DNA of 64,000 bases from Nocardioides pinisoli. GTDB taxonomy: Bacteria > Actinomycetota > Actinomycetes > Propionibacteriales > Nocardioidaceae. A program made the translations under genes and the position numbers. The notes under the pieces are model-generated. The model worked only from the letters and a program-made list of their open reading frames with translations, searched no databases and was not told the origin of the DNA. Positions 54,915 through 63,695 of this stretch are shown here, piece by piece; position 1 is the stretch's first letter, and every line of letters begins with the position of its first letter. The stretch covers positions 496,001-560,000 of the forward strand of contig NZ_JANARS010000002.1 of the NCBI RefSeq assembly GCF_024199985.1. The letters are read 5' to 3'.

Positions 54915-54952
54915 GACGATCCCCGAGCACCCACGAGGGGCCGGGGATCGTC
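54915..54952. terminator. Hairpin after the CAP-domain gene
   Basis: GACGATCCCCG (54915-54925) and CGGGGATCGTC (54942-54952) form a perfect 11-bp stem with a 16-nt loop, 26 nt past the CAP stop and before the permease operon. No U-tract. Confidence 0.6.
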
Positions 54953-54977
54953 TCACACGAGTGGGGTGTCGCGCACC

Positions 54978-55490
54978 TCAGCCGTGGCGGACCAGGTTGA
55001 CCACACCGATCGTGCGGCCCTGGGAGTCGCGGGTGATCGCGACGCCGGCGCGCTTGGCGCGCGGGCTCAGCAGGATCTCCCGGTGGCCGGGGGAGTCGAG
55101 CCACAGCTCGACCATGGTGTCCGGGCTCAGGTCGGTGCCCCGGACGAGCGTCTCCCCGGCCCAGGAGTTGTCGCACTTGCGGATGACCTCGCGCTGGTCG
55201 CGGTGCTCGAGCACCCCGGTGCGGGCGATCCGGTCACCCCACCGCTCGGCCAGCTGGTCGGTGCACACGTCGAAGCTCCCGATCCTGGGCAGGCCGTGCG
55301 AGGCACGGGCCTGGTTGATGCGGACCATCAGGACGTCCTCGAGCTGGTCGCTGCTCGCGCTGGCGGCCACGGCGGTGGTGGCCCGGGGCACGGACCACGT
55401 CGCGGCCTCAGCTGCTGCGGGTACGCCGGCGAGCAGGGCGCCGGCGAGGACCGGGGCGGCCAGGCGCGCAAGGCTGCGGGGGTGCGGCAC
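54978..55490 (-). CDS. Secreted CAP/SCP-domain protein
   Basis: 170 residues with a signal peptide (about 8-30, cleavage near AEAATW). The CAP core follows: INQARASHGLPRIG, LEHRD, WAGETLVRG and a final SPGHREILLSPRAKRAGVAI segment. The CAP His and Glu residues are kept. Two cysteines (in DVCTDQ and RKCDNS) could form a disulfide. Bacterial CAP proteins are secreted and often linked to envelope or stress roles. GTG 55490 is chosen, with GGAGGA 6 nt upstream and the signal peptide following. It has its own promoter in the gap upstream. Confidence 0.88.
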   Translation of the reverse strand: MPHPRSLARLAAPVLAGALLAGVPAAAEAATWSVPRATTAVAASASSDQLEDVLMVRINQARASHGLPRIGSFDVCTDQLAERWGDRIARTGVLEHRDQREVIRKCDNSWAGETLVRGTDLSPDTMVELWLDSPGHREILLSPRAKRAGVAITRDSQGRTIGVVNLVRHG

Positions 55491-55820
55491 GGGGTGTCCT
55501 CCGGGGGTGGGATCCGCGGTGCAGGGGTGGTGCATCTTGATGGAATCTTTGGGAAACAGAGATTGACCCTAAGGACGAGCCGTGTGTCTGTCGAGTTCGG
55601 GCGGTCTTCCCGGTGCGTATGCGCCTCGAATCATCAATTCTTGGCAAGTTCATCGGTGAAATCGTCCAGAAGAGATGAAAGCGCCTTGATCGTTCGTGCG
55701 TGACGAAACGACGAAAAAAGAGACCCGTGGTCTGGACCTGCCGGTCCAGATCACGGGTCTCGTGAGGTTGATGGGGCGAAAGTGACGGATGGGGCAGGAG
55801 CGGCGCGCGCGCCGCTCGCC
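55491..55820. other. Gene-free stretch of about 330 bp, lower GC
   Basis: The left half (to about 55600) must hold the promoter and leader of the CAP gene. TAGGGT occurs on the minus strand near 55567. The middle (55600-55710) is unusually AT-rich for this genome, and I see no supportable gene in it. The right part holds the terminator at 55714-55761. No riboswitch consensus that I know fits. Confidence 0.6.
55714..55761 (-). terminator. Canonical intrinsic terminator of the PEBP gene
   Basis: Read on the minus strand, a 19-bp stem (55761-55743 with 55738-55720, one wobble) and TGCC-type loop is followed directly by six T residues (55719-55714). This is the only hairpin in the window with a clear U-tract. 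Confidence 0.85.
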
Positions 55821-56342
55821 TCAGTGCTGGTAGGTGCCGTGCAGGATCGCGCGACCGAGCGTCTTGAAGGCCAGGTTGAAGGAGACGACGGCGTTGGAGG
55901 CGTCGGCGTCGACGCCCAGGCTGGGGTCCTTGACCGCGTGCACGACGAAGAAGTAGCGGTGCGGGTGGTCGCCCTCGGGCGGCGCCGCTCCCATGAACCC
56001 GGCCTCGCCGCCGTCGTTGCGGACGTGGAACGCGTTGCCCGGCAGGTCCTTCGAGGCCGCCCCGGTGTCGAGCGAGGTGACGTCGGCGGGGATGTCGACC
56101 AGGCACCAGTGCCAGAAGCCGCTCGGGGTCGGCGCGTCGGGGTCGAAGCAGGTCACCACGTAGGACTGGGTGCCCTCCGGCGCGCCCGACCAGCTCAGCT
56201 GCGGCGAGGTGTTGCCGAGGGCGGCCACCTGGTCGTCCTTGAGCGGGGCGCCGTCGGTGACGTCGTCGCTCGTGACGGTGAAAGACGCGGTCGCCGGGAG
56301 GTAGTCGTAGGGATTGGGGGCCACGGGTCGCTCGATGCTCAT
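55821..56342 (-). CDS. PEBP/YbhB family protein
   Basis: 173 residues of the phosphatidylethanolamine-binding protein family. The anion pocket motif [13 protein letters not shown] and the GDHPHRYFF region are intact. Bacterial YbhB/YbcL proteins bind small anions, and some inhibit kinases. No signal peptide. ATG 56342 has both CGAGGA as a ribosome site and TACGTT 6 nt upstream, so the leaderless reading is less certain here. It is followed by a strong terminator. Confidence 0.92.
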   Translation of the reverse strand: MSIERPVAPNPYDYLPATASFTVTSDDVTDGAPLKDDQVAALGNTSPQLSWSGAPEGTQSYVVTCFDPDAPTPSGFWHWCLVDIPADVTSLDTGAASKDLPGNAFHVRNDGGEAGFMGAAPPEGDHPHRYFFVVHAVKDPSLGVDADASNAVVSFNLAFKTLGRAILHGTYQH

Positions 56343-56348
56343 TCCTCG

Positions 56349-56354
56349 AACGTA
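56349..56354 (-). promoter_or_regulatory. -10-like element of the PEBP gene
   Basis: TACGTT on the minus strand, 6 nt before ATG 56342. Confidence 0.45.
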
Positions 56355-56391
56355 GCCACCCGACCGCGAGCCCGGAAGGGACAATCGAGTC

Positions 56392-57627
56392 ATGACCGAC
56401 CGCGGTGCCGACCCCCATCCCTACCTGGCGGGGCTGGTGCTCACCGGTCGCAAGGTCGTGGTCGTGGGCGGTGGGCACGTCGCGCAGCGACGCGTCTCGG
56501 GCCTCCTCGGCGCCGGTGCCGACGTGACCGTCGTCAGCCTCGAGGTGACGCCGGCGCTCGAGGGGCTCGCGGGCGAGCTGACCCTGGTGCTGCGCGAGTT
56601 CACCGAGTCGGACCTCGACGGCGCGTGGTACGTCGTCGCCGCGACCGACGACCCGGTCGTCAACGCGCGCGTGGTGGCCGCCGCCGACGCCCGTCACACC
56701 TTCTGCGTCCGCGCCGACGACGCCCTCGGCGGCACCGCCTGGACTCCGGCTGTCGGCCACCACGGGACGGTGACGGTCGGGGTGCTCGGCAACCGGGAGC
56801 CGCGCAAGTCGGCGGCGCTGCGCGACGACATCGTGACCGCCCTGCGCGACGGGCACCTCACGGCCTCCGACGCGCTCGACCGCAGCCCCGGGGTCGTCCT
56901 CGTGGGTGGCGGCCCGGGAGAGCCGGAGCTGGTCACCGTCGCGGCCCGGCACGCGCTCGCGACCGCCGACGTGGTCGTGGCGGACCGGCTGGCGCCACGC
57001 GAGCTGCTCGACGAGCTCGGGCCCCACGTCGAGCTGATCGACGTCGCCAAGCTGCCCCGTGGACGCTCGGCGTCCCAGCAGACCATCAACGAGGTGATCG
57101 TCGACCGGGCGCGGGCCGGCAAGCGCGTCGTGCGCTTCAAGGGCGGCGACAACTTCGTCTTCGGTCGTGGCTACGAGGAGCTGCTCGCGTGCGCCGCCGC
57201 CGACGTGCCGGTCACCGTCGTGCCCGGTCTCAGCTCTGCCATCGCCGTCCCCGCCCGGGTCGGCATCCCGGTCACCCACCGCGGCATCGCCCACGAGTTC
57301 ACCGTCATCTCCGGCCACCTGCCGCCGGGCCACCCGGAGTCGCTCGTCGTGTGGGAGGCGGTCGCCGGCCTGCGGGGGACGCTCGTGCTGCTGATGGCCG
57401 TCGACAACGCGCCGGCGATCGCGGACGCCCTGCTCGCTGGCGGTCGCGACGCCGCGACGCCGGTCGCCGTGATTGTCGACGGCACCATGCCGACCGAGCG
57501 CACGGTCCTGAGCACCCTCGGCGGGCTCGCCGACGACCTCGTCACCCAGCGCGTCGTCCCGCCCGCGATCATCGTGGTGGGCGAGGTCGTCGCCGTGGCC
57601 CGTCCGGCACACTACGGGTGTGGCTGA
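56392..57627 (+). CDS. cysG: Siroheme synthase-like uroporphyrinogen-III C-methyltransferase
   Basis: 411 residues. The N-terminal 150 carry the precorrin-2 dehydrogenase/ferrochelatase fold ([14 protein letters not shown], then [14 protein letters not shown]). The C-terminal part is the SUMT methyltransferase ([44 protein letters not shown]). It converts uroporphyrinogen III to siroheme for sulfite or nitrite reductase. It ends 8 bp inside the next gene. The length is shorter than E. coli CysG (457) but both halves are complete. Confidence 0.93.
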   Translation: MTDRGADPHPYLAGLVLTGRKVVVVGGGHVAQRRVSGLLGAGADVTVVSLEVTPALEGLAGELTLVLREFTESDLDGAWYVVAATDDPVVNARVVAAADARHTFCVRADDALGGTAWTPAVGHHGTVTVGVLGNREPRKSAALRDDIVTALRDGHLTASDALDRSPGVVLVGGGPGEPELVTVAARHALATADVVVADRLAPRELLDELGPHVELIDVAKLPRGRSASQQTINEVIVDRARAGKRVVRFKGGDNFVFGRGYEELLACAAADVPVTVVPGLSSAIAVPARVGIPVTHRGIAHEFTVISGHLPPGHPESLVVWEAVAGLRGTLVLLMAVDNAPAIADALLAGGRDAATPVAVIVDGTMPTERTVLSTLGGLADDLVTQRVVPPAIIVVGEVVAVARPAHYGCG

Positions 57628-58477
57628 CCCCGACCCGACCCCCGAGACCGGAGCGATCTCCGAGGCCAGCGGGGCGGGCGAGGTGGTCGAGCTCGACGAC
57701 CCCGACGACCCACGCCTGGCCGACTACCGCGACCTGCGCGACGTCGAGCTGCGCAAGAGCCTCGAGGCCGAGCACGGGTTGTTCCTCGCCGAGGGGGAGA
57801 AGGTGGTGCGGCGCGCCGTGGAGGCCGGCCACGAGGCGCGGTCCTTCCTGATGGCGCCGCGCTGGCTCGACGGGCTCGACGACGTGCTCGCCCGCAGCCC
57901 CGCGCCCTGCTACGTCCTGTCCGAGGCGCTGATCGAGCAGGTCACCGGCTTCCACGTCCACCGCGGTGCGCTGGCTTCCCTGCGCAGGCGGCCGCTGCCG
58001 CCCGTGGACGAGGTGCTCCACGGGGCGCGCTCGGTCCTGGTCCTCGAGGACCTGGTCGACCACACCAACGTCGGTGCCGTCTTCCGCTCGGGCGCCGCGC
58101 TGGGCTTCGACGCCGTGCTGCTGGCGCCGCGGTGCGCGGACCCGCTCTACCGCCGCTCGATCAAGGTCGGCATGGGAGCGGTGTTCTCCACGCCGTGGAC
58201 CCGGCTGCCCGACTGGTACGACGCCCTGCCGGACCTGTCCCGACGCGGCTTCACGACGATCGCGCTGACCCTCGGCGCCGACTCGGTCCCCATCGAGGAG
58301 GCCGTCGCCGGGGTCGACCGCCTCGCGCTGGTGCTCGGCTCGGAGGGACACGGCCTGTCGTCGCGCTGGGAGACCTCGGCCGATCGCCGCGCGGTCATCC
58401 CGATGGCGGCCGGCATCGACTCCCTCAACGTCGCGGCGGCGAGTGCCGTCGCCTGCTACGCCGCGGCCCGTCGCTGA
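57620..58477 (+). CDS. SpoU/TrmH-family RNA 2'-O-methyltransferase
   Basis: 285 residues. An N-terminal substrate-binding part precedes the knotted SPOUT domain: motif 1 HTNVGAVFRSGAALGFD, motif 2 LVLGSEGHGLS and motif 3 IPMAAGIDSLNVAAASAVACY. It methylates a ribose in tRNA or rRNA, target unknown. GTG 57620 overlaps cysG by 8 bp. Confidence 0.9.
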   Translation: MADPDPTPETGAISEASGAGEVVELDDPDDPRLADYRDLRDVELRKSLEAEHGLFLAEGEKVVRRAVEAGHEARSFLMAPRWLDGLDDVLARSPAPCYVLSEALIEQVTGFHVHRGALASLRRRPLPPVDEVLHGARSVLVLEDLVDHTNVGAVFRSGAALGFDAVLLAPRCADPLYRRSIKVGMGAVFSTPWTRLPDWYDALPDLSRRGFTTIALTLGADSVPIEEAVAGVDRLALVLGSEGHGLSSRWETSADRRAVIPMAAGIDSLNVAAASAVACYAAARR

Positions 58478-58481
58478 CCCG

Positions 58482-59087
58482 TCAGGACAGGCGGTGCCGC
58501 AGCCGTCGCGCGGCCACAACGGCCACGGCGACGCCGAGCAGCACGTAGACGACGTTGCTGACCGGGCCGACGTACCCCTCGACCACGTGCCACTGCGCGC
58601 CGAGCTCGTAGCCGGCCAGGATCAGCGCCGAGTTCCAGACCAGGCTGCCCGCGGTCGTGAAGACGCAGAAGCGGAGGAGCGGCATCCGGTCGATCCCCGC
58701 TGGGATCGAGATCAGGCTGCGGACGCCCGGCACGAGCCGCCCGACGAACACCGCCGTGCGCCCGTGCCGGCCGAACCAGGCCACCGCCCGGCGGACGTCG
58801 TGCGCGTGCATCAGCGGGATGCGGTCGGCCAGCGCGCAGATGCGCTCCAGCCCCCAGGCCGCGCCGAGCCAGTAGAGGACGAGGGCTCCGAGGAGCGAGC
58901 CGGCCGTGGCCCACGCGATCGCGGCGGCCAGGCTGTAGTAGCCCTGGCTCGCGGTGTAGCCCGCCAGCGGCAGCACCAGCTCGCTCGGGACGGGCGGGAA
59001 CACCGTCTCGAGGGCGGTGGCGAGGCCGACGCCGGGGGATCCGACCGTGCGCATGACGAGCACGACCCAGTCGAGCACTGCTTCCAT
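58482..59087 (-). CDS. DedA-family membrane protein
   Basis: 201 residues with four or five hydrophobic segments. The DedA core is present: ETVFPPVPSELVLPLAGYTA near the N-terminus and FVGRLVPGVRSLISIPAGI (Arg-containing) in the middle. DedA proteins are proposed lipid-carrier transporters (undecaprenyl phosphate or phosphatidylethanolamine). Substrate unknown here. Confidence 0.92.
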   Translation of the reverse strand: MEAVLDWVVLVMRTVGSPGVGLATALETVFPPVPSELVLPLAGYTASQGYYSLAAAIAWATAGSLLGALVLYWLGAAWGLERICALADRIPLMHAHDVRRAVAWFGRHGRTAVFVGRLVPGVRSLISIPAGIDRMPLLRFCVFTTAGSLVWNSALILAGYELGAQWHVVEGYVGPVSNVVYVLLGVAVAVVAARRLRHRLS

Positions 59088-59102
59088 GTCGTACGACGCC
59101 CG

Positions 59103-59897
59103 TCAGCCGCGCCGGCGCAGCGCGTCGTGGAGCACGATCGAGCCGGCCACGGCAGCGTTGAGGGACGAGGCGGTGCCCACCATCGGGATGGAGACGACCT
59201 CGTCGCACGCGGCCCGCCACCCCGAGGACAGTCCGTGCGTCTCGTTGCCCACGACGACCACGAGCCGGCCGGTCAGGTCGACGTCGGCGAGGGCGGTTCC
59301 CGCCTCGTCGGTGCCGACGATGCGGTAGCCGTGGGCGTGGGCGTGCTCGACGACCGGCCCGGGGCCGGGCACCCGGAGCACCGTCAGCGCGAAGAGCGAG
59401 CCCGTGCTGGCGCGCACCGACTGCGGGTCGTAGGGGTCGGCGGCATGGCCGGTGACCACGAGGGCGGAGGCGCCGAAGGCGTCGGCCGAGCGGGCGAGCG
59501 TGCCGATGTTGCCGGGACTCGTCGGGCGGTCGAAGACCACGACCGGGCCGTGCGGGCGACGGGGCTCCTCGAGGCGGGTGACCCCGTCCTCGGGCATCTC
59601 GACGACCGCCACCAGCTCGGCCCCCTCCTCGCGACCGCTGAGGCGGGCGTGCAGGTCGGGCGAGAGCAGCACCCGCTCGGCGTCGGTCGTCGACCAGAGG
59701 GCGTCGGACCAGGTCGAGGTGGCGCCGTCGGCGCGCAGCAGGGCGCGCACCGTCCACCTCTCCTCGACGGCCCGGGTGATGGGGCGGACGCCCTGGACGA
59801 GGAACTCACGGTTGCGGTGCCGCTTGGAGCGGTTGGTCAGCAGCGCCTCCCACTGCTGGAAGCGCGCGTTCTCCCGGGTGATGCGAAGGTCGTTCAT
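59103..59897 (-). CDS. SpoU/TrmH-family RNA methyltransferase (second)
   Basis: 264 residues, a second SPOUT enzyme. The N-terminal L30e-like part starts SKRHRNREFLVQGVRPI. The catalytic domain has SPGNIGTLARSADAFGASAL, VVVGNETHGLSSGW and IPMVGTASSLNAAVAGSIVLHD. It shares its layout with the gene at 57620 but is clearly not a recent duplicate. The def stop is 6 bp upstream, so it is likely co-transcribed with def. Confidence 0.9.
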   Translation of the reverse strand: MNDLRITRENARFQQWEALLTNRSKRHRNREFLVQGVRPITRAVEERWTVRALLRADGATSTWSDALWSTTDAERVLLSPDLHARLSGREEGAELVAVVEMPEDGVTRLEEPRRPHGPVVVFDRPTSPGNIGTLARSADAFGASALVVTGHAADPYDPQSVRASTGSLFALTVLRVPGPGPVVEHAHAHGYRIVGTDEAGTALADVDLTGRLVVVVGNETHGLSSGWRAACDEVVSIPMVGTASSLNAAVAGSIVLHDALRRRG

Positions 59898-59903
59898 CGC
59901 GCG

Positions 59904-60554
59904 TCAGCCGGCGGCGGTCTCGGCGGGGTCGGCTGCGTCGGCCGGCCACGAGAGCGGGTAGTCCTCGGCGGCCGCGTCGTGCTTCTTGCCGAGACGCTTG
60001 CGCGCCTTCGCCGAGAGGCGGTCGCCGAAGACGGTGCCGAGGGTGTGGTCGGTCTCGTGCTGCAGGCAGCGCGCGAGCAGGCCGTCACCCTCGAACGAGA
60101 CCGGCTCGCCGTCGAGTCCCTGGCCGTCGACGCGCGCCCAGTCGGGGCGGGGGCACGGCTCGAAGGAGCCGGGGAAGGACAGGCAGCCCTCGTCGTCGTC
60201 CTCGAGACGGCGGTCCTTGCCCTCGGGGAGGGTGAGGACGGGGTTGCAGACCACGCCCACGGTGCGCACGCCCTCGTCGTCGGGGCAGTCGAAGACGAAC
60301 ATCGCCACGTCCTCGCCGACCTGGCAGGCGGCCAGCCCGACCCCCTCGGCGGCGTACATCGTGGCCACCATGTCGGCGGCCAGCGCGGCGAGCGCGTCGT
60401 CGTACGACGTCACCGCGGCCTGCGGGCGGTGCATCACCGGCGTGCCCCAGCGGGTGATCGGGCGGACCGTGCCGCCCTCCGGGAGGGGACCGTGGGGCGC
60501 CCGGACCCCGGGGTCGGTGCCGGTCTGGTCGTCGGTCGGCTGCTCGTCGGGCAT
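59904..60554 (-). CDS. def: Peptide deformylase
   Basis: 216 residues. It removes the formyl group from new proteins. The three PDF motifs are intact: GVGLAACQ (71-78), EGCLS (122-126, Cys124 ligand) and HETDH (166-170). About 28 residues precede the usual start, so a later in-frame start cannot be excluded. However, TAGGAT 6 nt before ATG 60554 supports this one as leaderless. A C-terminal tail rich in Lys/Ala/Asp ends the protein. Confidence 0.94.
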   Translation of the reverse strand: MPDEQPTDDQTGTDPGVRAPHGPLPEGGTVRPITRWGTPVMHRPQAAVTSYDDALAALAADMVATMYAAEGVGLAACQVGEDVAMFVFDCPDDEGVRTVGVVCNPVLTLPEGKDRRLEDDDEGCLSFPGSFEPCPRPDWARVDGQGLDGEPVSFEGDGLLARCLQHETDHTLGTVFGDRLSAKARKRLGKKHDAAAEDYPLSWPADAADPAETAAG

Positions 60555-60560
60555 GCCGGG

Positions 60561-60634
60561 ATCCTAGCCAGCGGGGGGAGCGGCGCCCGTAGGGTGGCGG
60601 GGTGCTGGCCGTGGTTGTAACTCGCAGTTACATT
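60561..60634. promoter_or_regulatory. Divergent promoters of def and the fadE pair, with an operator-like dyad
   Basis: Minus strand TAGGAT (60566-60561) is 6 nt before def ATG 60554. Plus strand TACATT (60629-60634) is 6 nt before ATG 60641. A perfect dyad TGTAACT-cgc-AGTTACA (60616-60632) overlaps the plus-strand -10, a good place for a repressor. Confidence 0.65.
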
Positions 60635-60640
60635 GGGGCC

Positions 60641-62008
60641 ATGTCCTTCATCAGCAGCCTACGGCCCGGGGGCCGGCACGGGTTGTCGTCGCGGGAGACC
60701 CGCGACGCGATCGGTCTCGCCGTCGCCGCGGTCAACCGGCTGGCGCAGAGCGAGCTCATCGACCGGGTGGGCCTGCGCAAGCAGGCGGAGCAGGTGGTCT
60801 ACACGACCACCCGCAACGGCTTCCGGGTGGCCACGGTCGCCGGCCGCACGTTCGCCCGCGGGGGCCGGAGGACCGCGGGGGCACGACCCGCGAGCGCCCC
60901 GTCGCGCGGCGTCTTCGACCTCACACCCACCGACGACGAGCAGATGCTCCTCGAGGTCGTCCGCGAGCTCGCCGCCGAGGTGCTCCGGCCCGCAGCGTCC
61001 GCCGCCGACGAGGCGTGCGCGCCGCCCGCGGAGGTCCTGGCCGCCGGCCAGGACGTGGGGCTGCCCGTCCTCGGCGTCCCCGAGCAGCTGGGTGGCATCT
61101 TGGAGGAGCGGTCCGCCATGGCCGGCGCCCTCGTCGCCGAGGCGCTGGCGCACGGCGACATGGGGCTCGCCGTCGCCGCCCTCGCTCCGGGGGCCGTCGC
61201 CACCGCCATCGGCCTGTGGGGCACCGACGCGCAGCAGCAGACCTACCTGCCCGCCTTCACCGGCGCCGGGTCGGACGCGCTCGTCGCCGCTCTGGCGGTC
61301 GCCGAGCCCCGGGTGCTCTTCGACCCCTTCGAGCCGGCGACCACGGCCCGGCGCGACGGCGACGGCTTCGTCCTCGACGGCGTGAAGTCCGCGGTCGTCC
61401 GCGGCGCCGACGCCGAGCTGTTCGTGGTGACCGCGACGCTCGACGGCACGCCGGCTCTGTTCATCGTCGAGTCGGGGGCCGACGGGCTCGAGGTCGAGGC
61501 CGACCCGTCGATGGGCGTGCGGGCTGCCGGGCTGTCGCGGCTGCACCTCACCGGGGTGCGGGTCGGTGCCGACGCGTTGCTCGGCGACACCGACGGCACC
61601 GCCCACGCCGAGTGCGTACGCCTCTCCCGGCTCGCGTGGTGCGCGCTCGCGGTCGGCACCGCGCAGGCCGTGCTCGACTACGTGCTGCCCTACGTCAACG
61701 AGCGTGAGGCGTTCGGGGAGCCGATCAGCCACCGCCAGTCGGTGGCCTTCATGGTCGCCGACATGGCCATCGAGGTGCAGGCGATGCGCCTGCTCACCTG
61801 GCGGGCCGCCTCGCGCGCCGCCCGTGGCGAGGACGTCGCCCGCGAGGTCGGGCTCGCCCGTCAGCTCTGCGCCGAGAAGGGCATGCGGATCGGCCTCGAT
61901 GGCGTCCAGCTGCTCGGCGGCCACGGCTTCGTCAAGGAACACCCGGTCGAGCGGTGGTACCGCGACCTGCGGGCCGTCGGCGTGATGGAAGGTGCGGTGC
62001 TGCTCTGA
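60641..62008 (+). CDS. Acyl-CoA dehydrogenase family protein, FadE24-like (subunit A)
   Basis: 455 residues. An extra N-terminal part of about 85 residues, with a Lys/Arg-rich tail, precedes the acyl-CoA dehydrogenase fold (VFDLTPTDDEQMLLE...). The C-terminal FAD/active region GLDGVQLLGGHGFVKEHPVERWYRDLR is intact and the protein ends soon after at VGVMEG. By arrangement and sequence it resembles M. tuberculosis FadE24 (Rv3139), whose partner FadE23 is the next gene. The two likely form a heteromer. The stop overlaps the next ATG (TGATG). Confidence 0.87.
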   Translation: MSFISSLRPGGRHGLSSRETRDAIGLAVAAVNRLAQSELIDRVGLRKQAEQVVYTTTRNGFRVATVAGRTFARGGRRTAGARPASAPSRGVFDLTPTDDEQMLLEVVRELAAEVLRPAASAADEACAPPAEVLAAGQDVGLPVLGVPEQLGGILEERSAMAGALVAEALAHGDMGLAVAALAPGAVATAIGLWGTDAQQQTYLPAFTGAGSDALVAALAVAEPRVLFDPFEPATTARRDGDGFVLDGVKSAVVRGADAELFVVTATLDGTPALFIVESGADGLEVEADPSMGVRAAGLSRLHLTGVRVGADALLGDTDGTAHAECVRLSRLAWCALAVGTAQAVLDYVLPYVNEREAFGEPISHRQSVAFMVADMAIEVQAMRLLTWRAASRAARGEDVAREVGLARQLCAEKGMRIGLDGVQLLGGHGFVKEHPVERWYRDLRAVGVMEGAVLL

Positions 62009-63219
62009 TGATCAACCTCGAGACCCCCAGGAAGCACGCGACGCTCGTCGACCAGGCCCACCAGCTGGCGATGAACATGCTCCGGCCGATCTCGCGCAAG
62101 TACGACCGCGCGGAGCACGCCTACCCCAAGGAGCTCGACATGCTCGCCGCGCTCATCGACGGCGTGTCCGAGACCGGGGCGACCAGCGGCGCCGGCGCGG
62201 GTGGCGTACGACGCGACTCCTCCGCCGACGACGGCACCGTCCGCAACGGCACCAACCTGGCCTCGGTGCTCTCCGTCGCCGAGATGTGCTGGGGCGACAC
62301 CGCGCTGCTGCTGTCGATGCCGCGCCAGGGCCTCGGCAACTCCGCGATCGCCTCGGTCGCCGACGAGGAGCAGCTCGAGCGCTGGAAGGGCACGTGGGCG
62401 GCGATGGCGATCACCGAGCCCGGCACCGGGTCCGACTCCGCCAACATCACCACCACGGCGGTCAAGGACGGCGACGACTACGTCATCAACGGCGAGAAGA
62501 TCTACGTCACCTCCGGCGGGCGCGCCGACTCGGTGGTGGTGTGGGCGACGCTCGACAAGGACCTCGGGCGCGCCGCCATCAAGTCCTTCCTGGTGCGCAA
62601 GGACAACCCCGGGCTGAAGGTGGAGCGGCTCGAGCACAAGCTCGGCATCCGCGCCTCCGACACCGCGGCGATCACCTTCACCGACTGCCGGGTGCCGGCC
62701 GAGGACCTCCTGGGCTCGCCCGAGATCGACACGAAGTCGGGCTTCGCCGGGGCGATGGCCACCTTCGACAACACCCGCCCCCTCGTCGCCGCGATGGCCG
62801 TCGGCTGTGCGCGCGCCTCGCTCGACCTGACCCGCGACCTGCTCGAGCAGGCGGGGGTGGTCATCGACTACGACCGGCCCGCGCAGTCGCAGTCCGCGGC
62901 CGCGGCGACGTTCCTGCGGCTCGAGGCCGACTGGGAGGGCGCCAGGCTGCTGATGATGCAGGCGGCGTGGATGGCCGACAACCGCAAGCCCAACTCGCTC
63001 GAGGCGTCGATGGCGAAGGCGAAGGCCGGACGCGTCGGCTCCGACGTGACGCTGTCGTGCGTCCAGCTGTGCGGCACCCTCGGCTACAGCGAGTCGGAGC
63101 TGCTGGAGAAGTGGGCCCGCGACTCCAAGATCCTCGACATCTTCGAGGGCACCCAGCAGATCCAGCAGCTGATCGTCGCCCGCCGGGTGCTGGGGCTGAC
63201 CAGCTCCGAGCTCCGCTGA
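62008..63219 (+). CDS. Acyl-CoA dehydrogenase, FadE23-like (subunit B)
   Basis: 403 residues with a full acyl-CoA dehydrogenase fold. AMAITEPGTGSDSANI is the FAD-binding loop, KLGIRASDTAAITFTDCRVP the substrate side, and the catalytic Glu lies in DIFEGTQQIQQL near the C-terminus. The start MINLETPRKHATLVDQAHQ is like FadE23. It catalyses the first step of beta-oxidation on an unknown acyl-CoA, in a pair with the gene before it. ATG 62008 overlaps that stop. A cruciform begins within its stop codon. Confidence 0.9.
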   Translation: MINLETPRKHATLVDQAHQLAMNMLRPISRKYDRAEHAYPKELDMLAALIDGVSETGATSGAGAGGVRRDSSADDGTVRNGTNLASVLSVAEMCWGDTALLLSMPRQGLGNSAIASVADEEQLERWKGTWAAMAITEPGTGSDSANITTTAVKDGDDYVINGEKIYVTSGGRADSVVVWATLDKDLGRAAIKSFLVRKDNPGLKVERLEHKLGIRASDTAAITFTDCRVPAEDLLGSPEIDTKSGFAGAMATFDNTRPLVAAMAVGCARASLDLTRDLLEQAGVVIDYDRPAQSQSAAAATFLRLEADWEGARLLMMQAAWMADNRKPNSLEASMAKAKAGRVGSDVTLSCVQLCGTLGYSESELLEKWARDSKILDIFEGTQQIQQLIVARRVLGLTSSELR

Positions 63220-63263
63220 CCGGGCGCTTCCTCGCGGTGTACCGCGAGGAAGCGCCCGGTCAG
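63216..63263. terminator. Perfect 23-bp inverted repeat after the fadE pair
   Basis: Positions 63216-63238 and 63241-63263 are exact reverse complements with a 2-nt centre (GT). The arm begins inside the stop codon of the dehydrogenase. With such a stem it can end transcription from both sides, but it is longer than needed for that. Confidence 0.75.
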
Positions 63264-63322
63264 TCGTTCGTAGCGCGAGGAAGCGCCCGGTCGGCTGTGT
63301 GTAGCGCGAGGAAGGGGGGAGG
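63239..63322. repeat. 31-nt tandem repeat, two full copies and one partial
   Basis: Units start at 63239, 63270 and 63301, each with GTA(C/G)CGCGAGGAAG followed by CGCCCGGTC in the first two. The period is exactly 31 nt. The first unit forms the right arm of the inverted repeat. Confidence 0.8.
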
Positions 63323-63610
63323 TCAGGAGACGGACGTGAAGGGGTCGTGCTCGGCGAGGATCCTGTCGACGCGGGCCTGGTCGATGCGGGAGACCACGTA
63401 GCTGTCCTCCTGGGCGTCGCGGACGCACTTGGCGAGGGTGAAGCTCGACGTCGTGAGGAACATGGTCCCGAGGCCGAGGAAGGCGCGGATCCAGGGGTCG
63501 ACCGGCAGGTAGAAGATCGCGAAGATCATGGTCAGCAGCGCGACGGCGAAGGAGACGCCGGCCTGCAGGAAGAAGGCGTTGGTGTTCTTGGTGGGAGTCG
63601 TGGAGGCCAT
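63323..63610 (-). CDS. YiaA/YiaB-type small inner-membrane protein
   Basis: 95 residues with two hydrophobic helices (about 13-34 and 40-60) and a charged tail ending in EHDPFTSVS. FFLQAGVSFAVALLTMIFAIFYLP and the TSSFTLAKCVRD segment match the YiaA/YiaB family. Function unknown. The stop is within the 31-nt repeat region. Confidence 0.85.
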   Translation of the reverse strand: MASTTPTKNTNAFFLQAGVSFAVALLTMIFAIFYLPVDPWIRAFLGLGTMFLTTSSFTLAKCVRDAQEDSYVVSRIDQARVDRILAEHDPFTSVS

Positions 63611-63695
63611 GGGTCAACCGTCGTCCTCGGGAGGCGTCGCCGGAGCCGCTGGACTACCCGATCCGGGCTGAGTACGCGTGCTCAACCGCTCCGAG

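Noticed and set aside
55619..55678. 19-codon ORF (MRLESSILGKFIGEIVQKR) in the AT-rich gap
   Set aside because: Protein-like, but there is no ribosome site or promoter spacing, and it lies opposite the CAP upstream region. It cannot be supported on sequence alone.
55600..55713. Possible riboswitch upstream of the CAP gene
   Set aside because: I looked for the c-di-AMP (ydaO) type that often precedes cell wall genes. The G-rich core sequences are not present on the minus strand.
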